Source: Mesorhizobium sp. dw_380
GTDB taxonomy: Bacteria > Pseudomonadota > Alphaproteobacteria > Rhizobiales > Rhizobiaceae
Length of the DNA: 64,000 nt
Direction of reading: 5' to 3'
NCBI RefSeq assembly: GCF_018588885.1
Contig: NZ_JAFFIW010000007.1
Coordinates: forward strand, 186,001-250,000
Both the position numbers and the translations under genes were made by a program. Below, piece by piece: positions 1 through 9,484 of this stretch (within the stretch, counting starts at the first letter, position 1; each line of letters begins with the position of its first letter). A model generated the notes under the pieces. The model saw only the letters and a list, made by a program, of their open reading frames with translations. It had not been told where the DNA came from and did no database searches.

Positions 1-79
1 TCAGTTCGCCGCGCACGATGCTGAGACCGATTTCGTTGAGCAGCCTGGCGTGAAGGCCGGAATGGGACGAGCCAGCCAT
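1..79 (-). CDS. GntR-family regulator, N-terminal fragment (runs off window start)
   Basis: The minus strand opens with ATG at 79 and stays open to the window edge, giving 26 residues (MAGSSHSGLHARLLNEIG, then LSIVRGEL). This matches the first helix of the winged helix-turn-helix of FadR/FCD-type GntR regulators, where an LH-R-L-E-G-I-GEL pattern precedes the PPG-LPSE turn. Only the N-terminus is visible, so the effector domain and ligand cannot be judged. It is divergent from the autotransporter gene. Confidence 0.6.
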   Translation of the reverse strand, partial: MAGSSHSGLHARLLNEIGLSIVRGEL

Positions 80-332
80 GCGCGACCTCATCCGGGGTAG
101 GGCGGCTGAATTCTTCATACTATTCTCATTATTCATACGATTGTCACGTGCCCACCCTAGTGAGCACATCGTTGAACTCTCCGCCAGAGCGATCGACGAA
201 CCACAGCGCAGATAGCACCCGAAGAGCCATAAAACCTCAAATCTTGCCATCGCCGACGGCCGCCACCGTCGTTGGTCGATGTCGTGCGCGTCGAGCCGTC
301 GATCATAAACAGCAAAAGGAACGCGTCAGAAA
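80..332. promoter_or_regulatory. Intergenic region between divergent GntR fragment and autotransporter
   Basis: A 253-base gap between divergently transcribed genes must hold both promoters. An AT-richer stretch at about 110-140 carries two copies of TTCATAC (114-120 and 132-138), 18 bases apart, which could be half-sites for the adjacent GntR protein. No clear -35/-10 pair was recognised. The short ORFs here lack coding character. Confidence 0.3.
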
Positions 333-2258
333 ATGTCTCCCAAGATGATTGATCACGCCAGCAAAGCCACCCTGAAGGGAACGGCTTGCCTTCCGAAAAC
401 CATAACCTCCTGCATCTTCCTGTCCAGCGCGCTTGCCATGACATCGGTGCCGGCGCTTGCCGTCGAGCCCTGGATCATGGTCGAGAAGACGACCTTCACC
501 GGCGACGCGATATCCTCAAAACAGCAGGGCGTGACCACGGACGGGACGAACTGGTACTTCTCCGGCACCAATATTCTCTCGCGCACGGACAGGAACTATA
601 ATCCGTCCCTGACCGTCTCGCCTGCCATTCCCGACGGTCTCAAGCTTCCGTCGCAATATTCCGACATCGGGCTGAACCACATCGGCGACATCGATTATGC
701 CGACGGGCTTCTCTATATCTCACTGGATTCGAGCAAGCGTGACCCGGTCACCGGGGGCAAGTACGAGAACCCGGTTTTCGCGGTGTATCGCGCGAGTGAC
801 CTGAGCTTCACCGGCCAGGCCTTTTCACTCAATCCGCCTCACGGCATCCATGACATTGCCAGCTGGGTAGCTGTCGATGCCAAGAACGGCCTCGGTTACG
901 GCATGGCCTATGAGAACGCGACGGAATTGACCGTCTACAATCTGTCGGACTGGAGCTTCAAGGAATACATCCCGCTGACGCAAACCATCGACCAGGCCCA
1001 GGGCGGCAAGCTCCTCAACGGCTGGATGTATTTTTCGACCGATAATGACGAGAAGATCATCTACCGGGCGAACCTCAAGACCGGCGAAGTCGAGAATCTC
1101 GGCAACCTGAAGATCGACCGCGAGCAGGAAGTCGAAGGTCTTTCCTTCAACCAGACGAAGGATGGCTGGTCGATGTACATCCTCAATCGGGAAGCCCTGG
1201 AGGGAAACCCTGACCAAGAGGCGGTTGGCTTCTATCGTTATCTGCGACCTTACGGAAACGCGCTCTCCGGCGAGATCCACGCCGATATCAATGGCGCGCT
1301 TGTCGAGGACAGCCGTTTCGGGCGGGATGCCGCGAACAGCCGAATTCGCTCCGCCTTCGACGCGGTCTCCGCACCGGTTCTGACAACCGCCAGCATCGAC
1401 GCAGGCGGCGTGCACGCCGCGCCCGCCACCGCCGACGGCATCGTGATCTGGAGCGAGGCACTGGCGATGACGGGCGACGCGAACGCCTCCGGCGATGCCG
1501 CTGCCTTTGGCCGCAATACCGCCGGGTTCATCGGTGGTGCCGACGCACCTGTCGGAAGCTGGCGGCTTGGCGTGCTCGGCGGTTACAGCCATTCGAGCTT
1601 CGATGTCACCGACCGCGCTTCATCCGGCTCGAGCGACAATTATAATCTCGGCATCTATGCCGGTACGCAGTGGGGCGCGCTCGGCTTTCGCACCGGCGCG
1701 ATCTATGGCTGGCATGACATCGAGACCAGGCGCAGCGTCGTCTTCCCTGCCTTCAGCGAACAGCTCTCCGCCGACTATGATGCCGCGACGGCGCAGGCTT
1801 TCAGCGAACTGGCCTACCGGTTCGATATCGGCCGCAATGCCTTCGAACCCTTCGCCAACCTCGCCTATGTCCATCTGACCACCGATGGCTTCGCCGAGAC
1901 CGGCGGCGCGACTTCGGCGCTGACGGCACAGAAGATGACGACCGAAAACACCTTCTCGACATTTGGCGTTCGCGCTTCGACCCAATTCGACACGGGTGCG
2001 ACCAAGGCCGCCCTGCACGGCATGCTGGGCTGGCAGCACGCCTATGGTGACATCGGTCCGAGCTCCGATCTGGCCTTCAATACCGGAGCCTCCTTTACCA
2101 TCTCTGGCGTGCCGATCGCCAGGGATGCGCTGGCGGTCGAAGCGGGCTTCGATGTTTCCCTGTCATCCAATGCCACACTCGGTGCGTCCTATTCCGGCCA
2201 GATCGCCAAGGACACCCAGGGGCATGCCTTCAAGGTCAGCTTCGATTTGAAGCTATAG
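333..2258 (+). CDS. Autotransporter (type Va) with a short predicted propeller-like passenger
   Basis: The 641-residue protein starts with a long signal peptide (hydrophobic run about residues 24-43, cleavage near VPALA-VE). Residues ~45-310 are the passenger. It is rich in Gly/Asp/Tyr strands (for example HIGDIDYADGLLYISLD) that suggest a beta-propeller-like fold, with no recognisable catalytic motif. From ~315 (SGEIHADINGALVEDSRFGR) onward it matches the autotransporter beta-barrel domain, ending in FDLKL as expected for outer-membrane insertion. AAGGAA lies about 11 bases before the ATG. The passenger is short for the family. The product probably inserts in the outer membrane and displays the passenger at the surface. 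Passenger function is unknown. Confidence 0.8.
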   Translation: MSPKMIDHASKATLKGTACLPKTITSCIFLSSALAMTSVPALAVEPWIMVEKTTFTGDAISSKQQGVTTDGTNWYFSGTNILSRTDRNYNPSLTVSPAIPDGLKLPSQYSDIGLNHIGDIDYADGLLYISLDSSKRDPVTGGKYENPVFAVYRASDLSFTGQAFSLNPPHGIHDIASWVAVDAKNGLGYGMAYENATELTVYNLSDWSFKEYIPLTQTIDQAQGGKLLNGWMYFSTDNDEKIIYRANLKTGEVENLGNLKIDREQEVEGLSFNQTKDGWSMYILNREALEGNPDQEAVGFYRYLRPYGNALSGEIHADINGALVEDSRFGRDAANSRIRSAFDAVSAPVLTTASIDAGGVHAAPATADGIVIWSEALAMTGDANASGDAAAFGRNTAGFIGGADAPVGSWRLGVLGGYSHSSFDVTDRASSGSSDNYNLGIYAGTQWGALGFRTGAIYGWHDIETRRSVVFPAFSEQLSADYDAATAQAFSELAYRFDIGRNAFEPFANLAYVHLTTDGFAETGGATSALTAQKMTTENTFSTFGVRASTQFDTGATKAALHGMLGWQHAYGDIGPSSDLAFNTGASFTISGVPIARDALAVEAGFDVSLSSNATLGASYSGQIAKDTQGHAFKVSFDLKL

Positions 2259-2897
2259 AGCCGACCCCAGGCTCTTGCGCATCGCGCCGATGACGGTGAC
2301 GGCCGATGCGGCACCTGGATCGACGTGGCCAAGCGACCGCTCGCCCAGCCGGGCCGAGCGGCCCTTGGCCGCGATCATGTCCTTGGTCGCTTCCGCGCCA
2401 CGCTCGGCGGCGGCAAGGGCGGCCCCAAGGCTCTCAGCCAGGGTCTTGCCGGCGACACTGGCTGCGGCGGCTGCTTCGGCCGCCGGCTGCCAGGCATCGA
2501 CCATCGTCTTTTCGCCAGGTTCGGCCTTGCCGCGATCTCTGATACCCTGTGCCATCGCCTGGAACAGGGCAATGAATTCCGCGCCCGCCAGTGTCGCCTT
2601 GCCCTTGACCGCGGCGGCGGCACGCATGAAGGCCGTGGCATAGAGCGGGCCTGACGAGGCGCCGACGGCATTGAGGAACGATTTCGCCGCCGTGTTGAGC
2701 AGCGCCGTCGGCTCAGTCGCGGCCAGATCGAGCGGCGCCAGCGCGTCGCGCACGGCGTTGAAGCCGAGCGCCATGGCAATGCCGTGGTCGGCATCGCCAA
2801 TAACGCCGTCCAGTTGGCAGAGCCGGTCCTTGTCGGCCTCGATCGCGACGGCGATTTCATCGAACATTCTTTTCAGGTCAGCGGCATCGATTGTCAC
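2253..2897 (-). CDS. dhaL: Dihydroxyacetone kinase family, DhaL (ADP/ATP-binding) subunit
   Basis: The 214-residue protein has the length and signature of DhaL: GVIGDADHGIAMALGF (residues ~31-46) supplies the Mg-nucleotide-binding aspartates, followed by the helical-barrel sequence with SSGPLY and KTMVDAW. It provides the nucleotide for phosphorylating a short ketose bound to DhaK. The start is GTG at 2897 (MTIDAADLKR); a later ATG at 2867 would cut the first helix. It lies 15 bases downstream of dhaK. No DhaM (PTS phosphodonor) gene is present, so the pair may use ATP directly. Substrate is unproven; dihydroxyacetone or L-erythrulose are possible. Its last 6 bases overlap the convergent autotransporter gene. 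Confidence 0.88.
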   Translation of the reverse strand: MTIDAADLKRMFDEIAVAIEADKDRLCQLDGVIGDADHGIAMALGFNAVRDALAPLDLAATEPTALLNTAAKSFLNAVGASSGPLYATAFMRAAAAVKGKATLAGAEFIALFQAMAQGIRDRGKAEPGEKTMVDAWQPAAEAAAAASVAGKTLAESLGAALAAAERGAEATKDMIAAKGRSARLGERSLGHVDPGAASAVTVIGAMRKSLGSAL

Positions 2898-2912
2898 AGG
2901 ATCGCTCTTTCG

Positions 2913-3926
2913 TCAGCCGGCGCGGAACATGGCGCAGTCGCAGGGATGGTCGAGCATGGTCTGCAGCTCGCCATCGAGATGCATCAACGTCACCGAGGCG
3001 CCGGCCATTTCCAGGGATGTGCAGTAATTGCCGACCCAGGTCGCGTGGATGGAAACGCCGATTGCGTCGAGCCTCTGCTTGACCCGGCGGTTCATGATGT
3101 AGAGCTCCATCAGCGGCGTTGAGCCGAGCGAGTTGACCAGCACGGCGACTTTGTCGCCACGCGACGGCGCCATCTCGGCGAATATTTTGTCCAGCATCTC
3201 GTCAGTGATCTCGTCGGCCGTCCCGAGCTTGCCGCGCGCGATGCCGGGTTCGCCATGGATGCCCATGCCGATCTCCATCTCGTCAGCGCCGATCTCGAAA
3301 TTCGGCCGCCGGGTCTGCGGCAGCGAGCAGGGCGACAGCGCGACGCCCATGGTGAAGGTGTGGTCATTGGCCTTGCGCGCGACGCGCTCGCATTCGTCGA
3401 AGGAGAGCATCCGGTCGCAGGCGGCACCGGCTGCCTTGAAGATGAAGAAATTGCCGGCGACGCCGCGCCGCTTGTGCCGCTGGTCGCGCGGTGCCGAGGC
3501 GACGTCGTCGGTGGTCAGCACTGTGCGCACCTCGACGTCGTCCATCGCCGCCATCTCGGCCGCCATGTCGAAATTCATCACGTCGCCGGCATAGTTGCCG
3601 TACATGAACAGGACGCCGGCGCCGCCGCTTACCGCCTTGGCGCATTCGAGGATCGGATCGGGTGGCGGCGAGGCAAAGACGTTGCCGATTGCCGCCGCGT
3701 CCGCCAATCCCTTGCCGACAAAGCCGAGAAAGGTCGGCTCGTGGCCCGAGCCGCCGCCGATCACCAGCCCGACCTTGCCGGGCCGCGGCCCGTCGCGGGC
3801 GATAATCGAGCGCGGGCTGCCGTCCGCGCTCCTGAGGTGGCGAGGATGCGCGGCGAGGATCCCTTCGAGCATCTCGTCGACGGAGCGATTACCGTCATTG
3901 ATGATCTTCTTGGTCTGCACCGGCAT
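2913..3926 (-). CDS. dhaK: Dihydroxyacetone kinase family, DhaK (substrate-binding) subunit
   Basis: The 337-residue protein carries the DhaK signature GLVIGGGSGHEPTFLGFVGKGL (about residues 53-74), including the histidine that in the family forms a hemiaminal with the ketose carbonyl. Further DhaK blocks are NYAGDVMNFDMA, GVAGNFFIFKAAGA and GIHGEPG. With DhaL it should phosphorylate a C3-C4 ketose in the cytosol. It is the first gene of the dhaKL pair and is preceded by two palindromic repeats. Related tetrose kinases (L-erythrulose kinase) exist, and the apiose locus a few kb away could in principle yield a tetrulose, but no direct link is shown. Confidence 0.9.
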   Translation of the reverse strand: MPVQTKKIINDGNRSVDEMLEGILAAHPRHLRSADGSPRSIIARDGPRPGKVGLVIGGGSGHEPTFLGFVGKGLADAAAIGNVFASPPPDPILECAKAVSGGAGVLFMYGNYAGDVMNFDMAAEMAAMDDVEVRTVLTTDDVASAPRDQRHKRRGVAGNFFIFKAAGAACDRMLSFDECERVARKANDHTFTMGVALSPCSLPQTRRPNFEIGADEMEIGMGIHGEPGIARGKLGTADEITDEMLDKIFAEMAPSRGDKVAVLVNSLGSTPLMELYIMNRRVKQRLDAIGVSIHATWVGNYCTSLEMAGASVTLMHLDGELQTMLDHPCDCAMFRAG

Positions 3927-3947
3927 TCTCCCGAACTCGATATTTTC

Positions 3948-3994
3948 CCTGAAACGCGTCGCGCTGAAAACGAATTCGCGCGACGCGTTTCAGG
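3948..3994. repeat. Long perfect hairpin, 16-bp arms
   Basis: CCTGAAACGCGTCGCG (3948-3963) is repeated as its exact reverse complement at 3979-3994 around a 15-base loop. It is directly followed by a second palindrome, a pairing typical of extragenic palindromic repeats in rhizobial genomes. It lies just upstream of dhaK and downstream of ribH2, and there is no T-run to mark a classical terminator. Confidence 0.6.
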
Positions 3995-4004
3995 TCTTTG
4001 TTTT

Positions 4005-4053
4005 ATGCATGTCGTTATCCCAAAACCGCTGCGCACTTTTGGGCGATATGCAT
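4005..4053. repeat. Rhizobial-type palindromic repeat
   Basis: ATGCATGTCG at the left end mirrors CGATATGCAT at the right with one mismatch. Inside, CCCAAAA mirrors TTTTGGG around CCGCTGCGCAC. From memory, palindromes with the ATCCCAAAACCGCTG core are frequent between genes in Mesorhizobium and Rhizobium. Probably a dispersed extragenic element rather than a site specific to these genes. Confidence 0.6.
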
Positions 4054-4100
4054 CCGATACTACCGGCTGTTACCGCGATTTCCACCCGGCTGGGAATATT

Positions 4101-4852
<752 letters not shown>

Positions 4853-4955
4853 TTAACGGGGTTTGTATGGAAGGGCAGGGTATTGCTGTCAACCACAGGG
4901 GGGGCGGTGGCCAATCATGTTCTGTCGCCTGGAGCAATTGCGTGAAAGAACCGCC

Positions 4956-6131
4956 TTATTGCGTGCGCCATGCCGCCGCTGAGGCGGCAACCAGCATCAG
5001 CAGCGCCGCGACCATAGCGCAGATGTCAAAACCGAAGCTGGAATAGAGCGGCCCGAAGCCGGTGGTGCCGACAAAGACCGCCAGATAGGTCACCGCGCTG
5101 TTCAGGCCCATGATCGTGCCGCGCCGCGAGGGATCGAGCGCCGAGAGGCGCATCACCAGGACATTCAGTCCGAAATGATTGGCAAGCCCCCACACCGCCA
5201 CCATGGCGAGCGTCAGTCCAAAACTGTTGCTCGTTAGGGCAATGGCGACGTAGACGGCGGCGACGAGCAGATAGGCGAACGGCATGACGCGCCGCGCCCC
5301 CAGCCGATCGATCACGCCGTCGAGGAGAGCAGCCGCGCCGAAGCCGATGCCGTAGGCGAGCGCGGCCCACCCATTGGCGCTCACCGGTTTGCCCAGTCCG
5401 CTGTGAAGGTGATCACCGAGATAGCCATAGACACCGTAGAAGGCGGTCATGAAGGCCGCGCAGGCGACGAGAAGCGGCACAATGCCGGGAATACCCAGCG
5501 CGGCCAGCGGCGTTGGCGCCGGGCCGCTCTTCCTGATGTCGCTCAGAGACGTCATGGTAAGACTGGCCAGCGCAAGCATCGCAAGCACCGCGACGGCGGC
5601 AAAGACGGCGCGCCAATGCACGAGGTCGGCAAGCACGGCCGACAGCGAAACGCCGGCCACCATGCTGAGCGTCCATCCGGTCAGCACGACGCCGATCGTC
5701 CCGCTTTCACGGCCGGGCGCTGCAATGGCCGCGGAACTGGCGTAGATCGCCGGCATGGCGACGCCCGCAGCAATGCCGGCCAGCAGTTGCGCCGCGACAA
5801 GCATGATCACCGTCGGTGCGGCCGCGCTGGCCACCAGGGCTATGGCGAGCAACAGCAATGCCCCCTGAAGCATCCGGCGGGCGCCGAGCCTGTCGATGTA
5901 GCGGGCCAGGAACAGGGCGCTTGCAGAGGTCCCAAGACCGAACGCCGCCGCCGCAATCATCACGACCGGCACGCTTGTTCCGAACGAGGAGGCGACAGCC
6001 GGTGCTATCGGGCCCAGCACTAGCGAGTTCGAGCCGATCACGGCGATGCAGCCGGTCAGCAGATAGGCAAGCGCCGGGATCGGCGTCCGGGCACTTGCTG
6101 GCAATGATGCAGTTTGATCAGCGTTCGACAT
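4956..6131 (-). CDS. MFS transporter, DHA1/AraJ-like efflux type
   Basis: The 391-residue protein is nearly all hydrophobic helices, consistent with 12 transmembrane segments. It carries the MFS loop motif ARYIDRLGARRMLQGA (about residues 76-91) and a mirrored RLGARRVMPFAY near residue 275. The length and sequence resemble DHA1-family drug, arabinose or amino-acid exporters of the inner membrane. It is divergent from an Lrp/AsnC regulator across only 49 bases, an arrangement that usually means the regulator controls the exporter. Substrate is unknown. Confidence 0.78.
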   Translation of the reverse strand: MSNADQTASLPASARTPIPALAYLLTGCIAVIGSNSLVLGPIAPAVASSFGTSVPVVMIAAAAFGLGTSASALFLARYIDRLGARRMLQGALLLLAIALVASAAAPTVIMLVAAQLLAGIAAGVAMPAIYASSAAIAAPGRESGTIGVVLTGWTLSMVAGVSLSAVLADLVHWRAVFAAVAVLAMLALASLTMTSLSDIRKSGPAPTPLAALGIPGIVPLLVACAAFMTAFYGVYGYLGDHLHSGLGKPVSANGWAALAYGIGFGAAALLDGVIDRLGARRVMPFAYLLVAAVYVAIALTSNSFGLTLAMVAVWGLANHFGLNVLVMRLSALDPSRRGTIMGLNSAVTYLAVFVGTTGFGPLYSSFGFDICAMVAALLMLVAASAAAWRTQ

Positions 6132-6180
6132 ATCGTTATAATGGCCGTATTTTATTCAGCGGCAATTGGGAGATTTCGCT
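6132..6180. promoter_or_regulatory. Compact divergent promoter, MFS transporter / Lrp regulator
   Basis: The 49-base gap contains TATAAT at 6137-6142 on the plus strand, directed toward the Lrp gene, and GGGAGA at 6168-6173 as its ribosome binding site. Both start regions overlap, so one bound regulator could affect both genes. Confidence 0.4.
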
Positions 6181-6720
6181 ATGGATGAAGAAACAGATGG
6201 TATTCTGCAGAATAAGCCTGCGGCTCGCGACCTCGACGCAATTGACCGAAAGATATTAGGCGTGCTGGTCGAGGACGCGACGGTCAGCTATGCCGAACTG
6301 GGCGATCGCGTCGGTCTTTCGCCGCCTGCCGCGCATGAGCGGGTCAAGCGCCTTCGGCGCAGCGGCGCCATTCGCGGCACAGCTGTCATCATCGACCCCA
6401 AGGCGGTGAAGAAGCCGCTGCTCGCTTTCGTGCATATCGACACCAGGGGCTGGGGCAAGACCCCCGAGCTGATGGCGGTCTCGCAATACCCGGAGGTTGA
6501 GGAGATCCACACCGTCGCCGGCGATACCTGCATGTTGCTGAAGGTCCGCACCGAAGATACGAGAGCGCTGGAAGGCCTGCTTGCTCGCCTCTACGAAACG
6601 CCTGGCGTCACCTCGACGCGAAGCTATGTGGTGCTGTCGACCTATCTCGAGCGGCCGGTGCAGCCCGGCGTCACCGACAAGTGGCCAACGCCGGGCCATA
6701 TGAGCAAGCCGCTGTACTAG
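6181..6720 (+). CDS. Lrp/AsnC-family transcriptional regulator
   Basis: The 179-residue protein has the Lrp layout. An N-terminal helix-turn-helix (DAIDRKILGVLVEDATVSY, then AELGDRVGLSPPAAHERVKRLRRSGAI) is followed by an RAM ligand-binding domain (FVHIDTRGWGKTPELMAV, EEIHTVAGDTCMLLKVRT). The start is ATG at 6181, 7-8 bases after GGGAGA; an upstream TTG in frame is less likely. It probably senses an amino acid or small ligand and controls the divergent MFS transporter. Its stop codon overlaps by 4 bases the 3' end of the convergent DUF1537 kinase gene. Confidence 0.85.
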   Translation: MDEETDGILQNKPAARDLDAIDRKILGVLVEDATVSYAELGDRVGLSPPAAHERVKRLRRSGAIRGTAVIIDPKAVKKPLLAFVHIDTRGWGKTPELMAVSQYPEVEEIHTVAGDTCMLLKVRTEDTRALEGLLARLYETPGVTSTRSYVVLSTYLERPVQPGVTDKWPTPGHMSKPLY

Positions 6721-8039
6721 CCGCCCAGCCGGATCGTCTCGAAATAGGCGTCGGTGCCGACCTGGCCGCCCTTCAGCGCGATTTCGAGGCCATCGATCTC
6801 GCCGCTACCATGGGCGAGACAGAGCGGCGAGCCGGGCGATTGCGGCAATGGCATGCGCACGGTCAAGGCATCGATGGACAATTGTCCCAGCGCGTGGCTG
6901 GACGTGTCGCCGCCGGCGATCACCGCGCGCTTGAGTTTCTGGTCGACGACCAGCCGCCGCAGAATGTCCCCCAACGCGCGGCCGAGCCTGTTTCGCGCGC
7001 CTTCGACATGGTCGATCTCGGCACTGCGATCGGCTTGGGGACCAAGGGCGGTGTAGAGGATGACGCTCCGCCCCGCCGCCAAGCTCGCCAGGCCGCTTGC
7101 GACGGCTCGCTCGATCGCCTCGCCGGCGCCGTCAGAGACCAGTTGCATCGCGTCCATCTGGATGCCGTCGAACCCATGGGCAAGCGCGAAGCGGATCTGC
7201 TTCTCCGTGGTCGGCGACACACTGCCCGAGACCACAGCGAGCCGGTCGACCCGGCCGGGTGCCGCGAATGACGCGTGCCCCCTGGCGATGCCTTTGCCGA
7301 CCCACTCTGCGAGCAGGGCGTATTCGACGCCCGAGGATCCGACGACGAAACCATGACCTTGTTCGCAGATGCGCCAGATCTGTTCGCCGACGCGCTTCTG
7401 CGTCTGGCGGCTTTCGACATCGAACAGGACGATCTCCTTGTCCTGCAAAGCCTGGTCGACCTTGTGCGAAAGATCATCCGCCTGCAAATCCGCCAGGTCG
7501 ACAAGGCCGGAACCGAGACTGGTCTGACGAGAGAGGTGGACGAGCAGATCGGCCTCGTTCATCGGCGTCACCGGATGCCGGCTCATGACCGGATGACGGT
7601 CGATGCGGAAATATTCACCGCGAAATGCGGCGAAGAGATTGCCGAACGCTGTGTAGCGCTTGAGCTGCGGCGCGCCGACGACCACCGGCACGGTTTTCTG
7701 GCTGAACACGCGCCGGCCGATCTCGATGGCGCGGCCGATGTTGCCGATCGTCGGGCTGGAATCGAAGGTCGAGCAGATCTTGTAGTGGCAAACCGATGCT
7801 TCGAGTCCTCTCAGCCATTCGAAGGCCGGCGCCAGATTGTCGTCCATCCATTGCGGCGTTTCGCTGCGGCTGGTGCCCGCCAGTCCGATGGCTCGGCAAT
7901 GCGAAAATCGCGCCAGCAAGGGTTGCTCGGGCCGGCGCATGAACAGCACTGTCGGCACGCCGCCGAGTTCGAGTGCCTCCATGACGTCGGTCGAGCCGGT
8001 GAGGTCGTCGCCATAATAGCTGAGGAGCAGGTTCTGCAT
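6717..8039 (-). CDS. oiaK: Four-carbon acid sugar kinase family (DUF1537), probable 3-oxo-isoapionate kinase
   Basis: The 440-residue protein has the two DUF1537 domains: an N-terminal substrate domain with YYGDDLTGSTDVMEAL (residues ~8-23) and a C-terminal nucleotide domain with SGSVSPTTEKQI and AVIAGGDTSSHALG. Family members phosphorylate acid sugars. Next to a RuBisCO-like protein, apionate lactonase and apionate oxidoisomerase it matches OiaK, which converts 3-oxo-isoapionate to its 4-phosphate. Start ATG at 8039 is 8 bases after the RuBisCO-like stop, so the two are co-transcribed. The same frame continues upstream, but that part overlaps the preceding gene and is not coding. Specificity is inferred from context. 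Confidence 0.85.
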   Translation of the reverse strand: MQNLLLSYYGDDLTGSTDVMEALELGGVPTVLFMRRPEQPLLARFSHCRAIGLAGTSRSETPQWMDDNLAPAFEWLRGLEASVCHYKICSTFDSSPTIGNIGRAIEIGRRVFSQKTVPVVVGAPQLKRYTAFGNLFAAFRGEYFRIDRHPVMSRHPVTPMNEADLLVHLSRQTSLGSGLVDLADLQADDLSHKVDQALQDKEIVLFDVESRQTQKRVGEQIWRICEQGHGFVVGSSGVEYALLAEWVGKGIARGHASFAAPGRVDRLAVVSGSVSPTTEKQIRFALAHGFDGIQMDAMQLVSDGAGEAIERAVASGLASLAAGRSVILYTALGPQADRSAEIDHVEGARNRLGRALGDILRRLVVDQKLKRAVIAGGDTSSHALGQLSIDALTVRMPLPQSPGSPLCLAHGSGEIDGLEIALKGGQVGTDAYFETIRLGG

Positions 8040-8047
8040 GGCCTTGC

Positions 8048-9298
8048 TCACGCCGCCTTGCCGTCGCCGAACTTTTCGATCGAGCGCGCCAGCTCGACAT
8101 GGCTGCGGGCATAGTCGGCCAGCGGAATGCCCTCGACAGCGGCCTGCCAAGCCTGCTGGACGGCGCGCACGCCGGCACCCGGGCCATCCGGATGGCTGAC
8201 GATGCCGCCGCCGCAGAGGTAGAGCAGGTCGACCGTGCGCCCGGTGCGCTGGTAGGTCTCGGGCGCCTGTCCGCCCCACTGGCCGGAACCGACGACGGGC
8301 AGGGCGCAATCGTCCGGCGAGAACAGGGGCGTCGTCACCGCCTCGAAGGAGCGGATGAACGATGCATCCGGCTCCCAGTATTTCGAGGCGATGCCGTTGA
8401 TCTGGAACTGGTCGACGCCAAGCAACCGCCAGAACTGCTGCCAGACCCGAAAATCCATGCCGAGGCCGGGATGGCGGGTGAGGATGTCCCAGCCGTTGCG
8501 GTGGGCGTGCAGCACCAGGCCGGAGCGCTTTCTGAGGAAAGCCATGCCGCCGAAGCCGATGGAATTGATGTTGACCACGGCGCAATTGCCGCCGGCTTCG
8601 AGAACCAGATCGTGATTACGCATCATCTCGTCCGGATCGGCATGCGAGATGCCGAAGGCATACATCACCTTCTTGCCGGTCTTCTGCTCGTGGTCGAGGA
8701 TCAGCGGCATGATCGCCTTCACCCGCTCCGCCAGCGGCGAGTAGGCCGGGCTCATCAGCTTCTCGTCGTCCTTGATGAAATCGACGCCGGCCGCGATCAA
8801 TTCACCGACCATCGCGGCCGTCTCGTGCGGCCTCAAGCCCAGCGCCGGCTTGACGATGGTGCCGATGATGGGGCGGCCCTCGACGCCGGTCAGCCTGCGG
8901 CTGCCGGCCAGACCGAACTGCGGGCCCGGATGGGCGCCCCTGAATTGTTGCGGCAGCTTCATGTCGACGACGCGGATGCCCGACAGGCCCTTGATCGAAT
9001 AGGTGCCGCCGATGGCGATGGTCATCAGTGCCGACAGGTCGGTGCCGATCGCATCGAACGGAAATGCAATGTCGACATCGGCGCGCCTGAAAGGCCCGGT
9101 GCCGGCTTCGGGAATGGACGGCTGCTCCGCATCGGGCAGATTCCGGATCGCCAGCACCCGCGCCGCCACGCGTGCCTTTAGCTCTTCGGTTTCGCCGGGC
9201 AGGGCAACGAAGGTGCCGGTCGACTGGTCGCTGGCGATCTTGGCCGCCAGCGCCTCGACATTTTCAGACGTTTCGATGCGATAGGTGAGGGTGATCAT
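8048..9298 (-). CDS. RuBisCO-like protein (form IV), probable 3-oxo-isoapionate-4-phosphate hydrolase/transcarboxylase or decarboxylase (oiaT/oiaX type)
   Basis: The 416-residue protein has the RuBisCO large-chain fold with many catalytic positions kept: TIVKP (K150), the carbamylated-lysine/Mg motif FIKDDE (K176, D178, E179), HAHRNG (H264/H266), SKYWE (K306), VVGSGQWGG and CGGGIVSHP. Form IV proteins in apiose loci act on 3-oxo-isoapionate 4-phosphate. OiaT yields 3-phosphoglycerate and glycolate; OiaX decarboxylates to a tetrulose phosphate. No erythrulose-phosphate isomerase genes are present here, which favours OiaT weakly. Start ATG at 9298 begins MITLTYRIE; the longer frame runs into the promoter. 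It is first in an operon with oiaK. It is not expected to fix CO2. Confidence 0.82.
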   Translation of the reverse strand: MITLTYRIETSENVEALAAKIASDQSTGTFVALPGETEELKARVAARVLAIRNLPDAEQPSIPEAGTGPFRRADVDIAFPFDAIGTDLSALMTIAIGGTYSIKGLSGIRVVDMKLPQQFRGAHPGPQFGLAGSRRLTGVEGRPIIGTIVKPALGLRPHETAAMVGELIAAGVDFIKDDEKLMSPAYSPLAERVKAIMPLILDHEQKTGKKVMYAFGISHADPDEMMRNHDLVLEAGGNCAVVNINSIGFGGMAFLRKRSGLVLHAHRNGWDILTRHPGLGMDFRVWQQFWRLLGVDQFQINGIASKYWEPDASFIRSFEAVTTPLFSPDDCALPVVGSGQWGGQAPETYQRTGRTVDLLYLCGGGIVSHPDGPGAGVRAVQQAWQAAVEGIPLADYARSHVELARSIEKFGDGKAA

Positions 9299-9351
9299 CG
9301 TGCGCCGGCCAGTCGAAAAGGGTCCGAAAAAAGTTTGGTTGCGTAGGAAAT

Positions 9352-9367
9352 CTGGTATAATGAGTAC
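9352..9367. promoter_or_regulatory. Candidate GntR operator A upstream of the RuBisCO-like gene
   Basis: CTGGTATAATGAGTAC lies 54-69 bases upstream of the RuBisCO-like start, in the divergent gap with the GntR gene. Closely similar sequences occur at 17566, 18548 and 23283, each upstream of an apiose-locus operon. TGGTATAAT could alternatively be an extended -10 box for the plus-strand gntR gene. Confidence 0.5.
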
Positions 9368-9484
9368 ATAAGTATTGCAAGCAATATCCCGACGTTGGCG
9401 CAACGGGGCGGGCAAGACGCGGGCATTCCGGGAATCCAGTCGGCAATGCTAAACAGGAACCGGGCCAGGGAGTGATTCGCCACG

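Noticed and set aside
8048..9298. Carbon-fixing RuBisCO
   Set aside because: The gene is a form IV RuBisCO-like protein: context is apiose catabolism, no small subunit or phosphoribulokinase gene is present, and several form I/II motifs are altered.
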